Assembly: GCA_033026295.1 (NCBI GenBank)
Contig: CM065168.1
Span: 26,400,306-26,464,305, forward strand
From: Channa striata
Lineage: Eukaryota; Chordata; Actinopteri; Anabantiformes; Channidae
Reading direction: 5' to 3'
Length of the DNA: 64,000 bases
Under the pieces are notes generated by a model. The model saw only the letters and a program-made list of their open reading frames with translations. It was not told where the DNA came from and did no database searches. The position numbers and the translations under genes are program-made. Shown in pieces: positions 60,501 through 64,000 of this stretch (position 1 is the first letter of the stretch; every line of letters starts with the position of its first letter).

Positions 60501-62884
60501 CAACCTCTTGAAAGATTTAAGTTGAAACAGAACCTACAACAATTTGTTTGACAGTCTGTTTACCTTATCACTTAGTTAACACTAGTGTCCTTCACTGGGT
60601 GTTTGAATCAGATCAATTCAGTGGAACATTATCTCGTTAAGGCAGTTGACCCTATTTATTAAACCAGACTCTTAGCAGCACTAGGACAAAGACAGTCTGT
60701 TAGACTCTGAGTTGACTCTGAATATCTTTATTTTCAGAGAGTAGCACAGTGCTGAATGGTAAGCTGAATGGCTCCGTGACAAACAGTACATCCAAGACCA
60801 GTGGTCTGGCTGATGAGGTCGAGTTGGAGTCCAGTTCAGATGGGACCAAGCAGGCCTTCTTGTCACTGGAGCAGGGAGAGACAGGACAGGCAAAGGCCTC
60901 TGTAATGGAGGTCTTCAAAAAGGTAGAATCACTGGTTTGATAGTACAGTCAAAGACCGAAAGTTAAAATGTTCTGTCATGTGTCAGATGTTTAAAAAAAA
61001 CATGAAGTAATTCAGTCCTATTATGTTTATTCTTTAACATTTATTTTCAGATCTGGGTCATGGCGTTTTGTGTGACATTTGTGTTCACAGTCACTCTGTC
61101 AGTGTTTCCTGCTGTCACGGCTGATGTCATTACAGCATTCCCAGGAAAATGGGGTATGATTCATGCATCATCAAATACTCGATAAACTCAGATCCCTGCT
61201 GCACTCAAGATACACTTAATGGATATCTATACAGTCACAACAGAAAGTATTCAAAACCCTTCACTTTTTTGCACAACTTAATGCATTGTGCAGTGGTGCA
61301 GTTATTGCATGTGTCTCAGAATTGTATCACTTACTGGAGGGATGGTATTAGGTCATAGGCAGTGCATAGTTTTACTATTTTACTAGACATGGTATCTAAA
61401 AAATTGCTAAAATCTCTAAATATTTGTCATCAGACCACAGAATATTTGTCCTAGTGATCTCCGTTTCCGTTTGAAATTTGAGTGGTCACTCGGCAAACCA
61501 CCTCACATGAATATTCAATCAAATTCATAATTGTCCCGCTCCCTTCTTACCCAAAATGATTTTTTTGACAATCACTTGTCAATCAGTGTCAGTGTGTGCT
61601 GCTCTCAAACTTGATGAGCCACAGGTGATCAGTGTTGCCACCTCGGCCAATCACCGCTGTCGGTTCTTTTTTAAAAAGCGATTAGCATCAAATCTAGCGA
61701 CTTTCTCTGGTGTTATTCAAGAGTTTTGGTTACTTTGATGTGAAAGCATACAGCATATTGTTCTCAGTCTTTGTGACAAGCAGCAGGTGCTGCCATAGGC
61801 CCCTCGCACATCCTAAAACACTCACAGGCAGAGCAGTCCTCGTGCAGCAGCCCCTCCCAGCTGCAATCAGAGCAGAAGTTTACCCCTCAGCTCCGTTCAG
61901 GCTGCAAATGAAATGAAATGAAACACGCATGCAAGAAGCCACCACTGGTATATAAGTAAGAGAATACAAGAGAAGAAAATGCATGCAGACACACTAAATG
62001 CAAAAATACACACAAAAATGTATTTTGTGATGTGGACACCAACATTTAGTAACTGTTTTATCAGTTGGTTCAATAGCTCTTGGCCATTTTCATTTTATAA
62101 AAGTAGCTCTCGGGGAAAAAAGCTATAAGACCTGTGGTCTAAGGAAATAATCACCCCTCCCCCCTTTGACAACATTGATAAAATGTTAAAAGTTGCAAAA
62201 AGTAAAATGGTGTGAATACTTTCTGTTGCGATTGAATACTGTAGTATACTGTGTATCTTGTAATTGGAACATCGTCCTGTCTCTAATTCTATTGATTTTC
62301 ATTCGTTCATCAGACCGCTTCTTTATCTCAGTGTGCTGCTTCTTGATGTTCAACATCCATGACTGGCTCGGTCGCACCATCACCACGCTAATATGTTGGG
62401 TGAGTGTCTGAAACATTATTAGTTTTGCATAGTTGACATGTTTATCCTCCATCCACTTTACTGCATCTAACAATGTTGATAGTTCTAGTGTTGCCCCGAC
62501 TCTTATTGGCCATGTTTCGTTTTTTAATCTGTTCGAGAAAGATTGCGTCCAAGTTCCAAAAAATGCAGCTTTTTTTTTTTTTTTCTCCCTTGCTCTACTT
62601 CACCTTTAAACTACATTTTTAGCTTCTGTCAAACAAAAGCTCAGATCAGGTTTTAGTAACATTTATTTATTTAACTTGACAGGACAAGTTAAAGAAATGT
62701 TTGCTGCAAAATTTTTGCATTGAGACAAAGTGTCTCTGTATTTTCTAAAACCAAAGTGAAACCTTTTTACTAGTAAAACCAACCAACCAGCCGATCTTCA
62801 TCATCAGTTTTAAAATGTCCTAGATTAGATGTTAAAGTAATGTCCCAAAAAAAAAAGAATTGTGGTTCTGAATCAGAACCCCTA

Positions 62885-62921
<37 letters not shown>

Positions 62922-64000
62922 AAGCATGTTGCTGTTGGACAAAAAGACTACTACAGTGAGCATCATCACATACTTACACTCAGGGCAGGGCGCCTGACTT
63001 TGCAAATTCTGCAATTCGCAAATTCAATTCTTTTGATAGTGAATTTGCCCATTAAGTCTGTCACCGCCCCACCTCTGGTTAGGCAGCTCCACAAGTATAA
63101 CTGAATTCTGTGGGAAACACTGAGTTTGTTGATTTAAAAATGTTAGATTTTAGATATACCCTAATTGTCTGCACTGTCAACTATTATTGTCCCGGTCTGG
63201 ACTTATTGTGGACAACTAAATGTTTAAACTTTACGTTTTGATATTGCAAAGTCTAATACAATAATTCTTTCTATAAAACCCAATTCAGAATTGTACTGGA
63301 ATGTCTTTTATTTGTCTAATCTAACAAAAACTTCTGAAAGGAATACTGAAAAGATTAAAATGGTGGTGGAGTCTTTGATCTGTTTACTAGCATTTTTCAG
63401 CAAGCTGACCAACCCTTTTGTAAACTCTTTCCTCATTTGTACTTCACTAGAACACTGATAATGTAATTCCTTTTTTTTTTTTGTTAGAGGCCTTTCCTGT
63501 ATCAGAAACCAAATTCTTTAGCCACAGTTTTTACAGCAACAATGGTCATGTCTTTCCCACACAAATCTGGTTTCTCAGCTACCTCGCCTACGCTTCAAAA
63601 TCCCTCCTCTGGTACATAATACCAGGCATTTTTTCTAACTAGCTGCTATCTGCCCTCCACCGGTGTAATAAAGTACATATATTATTTTGATAGCTGCAGG
63701 AATGTTTGTCATTATTTTTTCAGTTTGAGCCACAGACAAATTAAAGTGTTCTTTGAGAGATGTTAGGATATATCCACCAATGATTCTTGTGCTATTGTCT
63801 TTTACATGCCTTATTCCCAAATATAAACTCGTCCCTCCTGTTCTCTCTGCAGCCTCGTAAAGAGTCTCGTCTGTTCCCAGCGCTGGTTGTCTCCAGGGTG
63901 GTGTTCATCCCCCTGCTGATGCTCTGTAATGTCCAGCCTCGCTCTTTCCTTCCTGTCTACTTCTCCAATGATGGCATTTTCGCTGCCATCATGGCAGTTT
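57573..64000 (+). CDS. slc29a1: Equilibrative nucleoside transporter 1 (ENT1), 3' end beyond window
   Basis: Facilitated transport of nucleosides such as adenosine across the plasma membrane. Eleven coding exons in agreeing phase: 57573-57604 (5' edge of exon 57557), 58044-58125, 59121-59266, 59375-59514, 59608-59742, 59973-60070, 60391-60460, 60738-60922, 61051-61153, 62314-62399, 63853-64000 (continues). About 408 residues are present of the roughly 456 usual. The N terminus MKCRTDAPQDR keeps the PQDR of human ENT1. TM1 carries LGLGTLLPWNFF, the family PWN motif. The TM1-2 loop has two sequons (NTT, NGT). TM4-5 holds LQGSLFGLVGLLP and SGQGLAG. The TM6-7 cytoplasmic loop (about 212-296) is long and Ser/Glu-rich. 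TM8 holds the FNIHDWLGR signature. No breaks seen. The mammalian ENT1/ENT2 choice rests on the N terminus and the DWLGR region. Confidence 0.95.
58525..58580. repeat. Inverted repeat in slc29a1 intron
   Basis: ACTCTGGATAAT pairs with ATTATCCAGAGT about 20 bases later. Resembles the end of a small fish MITE; not assigned. Confidence 0.5.
61228..62242. mobile_element. Non-autonomous or decayed Tc1-like element in slc29a1 intron
   Basis: The left end, CACAACAGAAAGTATTCA followed by CACTTTTTTGC, matches the reverse complement of the right end (GCAAAAAGTAAAATGG, then GAATACTTTCTGTTG). Such AAAGTATTCA ends are typical of fish Tc1-like elements. A TA lies just outside each end. The interior has no intact transposase and includes another repeat segment. 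Confidence 0.7.
62400..63852 (+). other. slc29a1 intron before the last exon in the window
   Basis: AT-rich intron with a 33-base T run at 62,888-62,920. No nested gene or intact repeat recognised. Confidence 0.6.

Overview
The window is vertebrate nuclear DNA from a ray-finned fish. Genes are split by GT-AG introns, and the repeats are typical of teleosts: Tc1-like transposon relics, an L2-type LINE fragment ending in a (TATCC)n tail, short interspersed repeats and long (CA)n tracts. Species is not determined. Exon coordinates come from splice signals and reading phase read by eye; no transcript data were available.

Layout. 1-3,690: mostly non-coding, with a CpG-rich patch and a possible first coding exon of an unidentified minus-strand gene near 2.5 kb. 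3.7-16.9 kb: the KIAA0232 orthologue on the minus strand, with a CpG-rich promoter and non-coding first exon at 16.8-16.9 kb, seven coding exons (one of 3.4 kb) and a 3' UTR of about 3.5 kb. 17.1-30.7 kb: no supportable gene, only repeats. 30.7-31.9 kb: a two-exon S100P-like EF-hand gene, minus strand, with a TATA box and poly(A) signal. KIAA0232 and S100P are also close together on human 4p16.1, so this part is conserved synteny.

33.5-47.7 kb: a head-to-tail cluster of minus-strand single-V-domain immunoglobulin receptor genes that I cannot match to a named family. It holds one intact gene (C), one gene with a frameshift but otherwise complete exons and a tyrosine-containing tail (A), one copy broken by a 40-base net deletion (B2) and one remnant (B1). 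Each has a 58-base signal-peptide exon and a V exon ending in a J-like G-x-G-T strand, then a membrane exon and tail exons. A and C carry different tails. The copies are packed so tightly that one gene's poly(A) signal lies within 100 bases of the next gene's start codon.

52.8 kb to the end: slc29a1 (equilibrative nucleoside transporter 1) on the plus strand, from a non-coding first exon through eleven coding exons; the last roughly 50 residues lie beyond the window. Its introns hold the LINE and Tc1-like relics. Human SLC29A1 is on 6p21.1, so synteny changes between the S100 gene and slc29a1, where the receptor cluster sits.

The best candidate for something undescribed is the receptor cluster. 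It has hallmarks of a fast-evolving innate immune receptor family: birth and death of copies, J-like strands fused into the V exon, and activating or inhibitory-looking tail variety.
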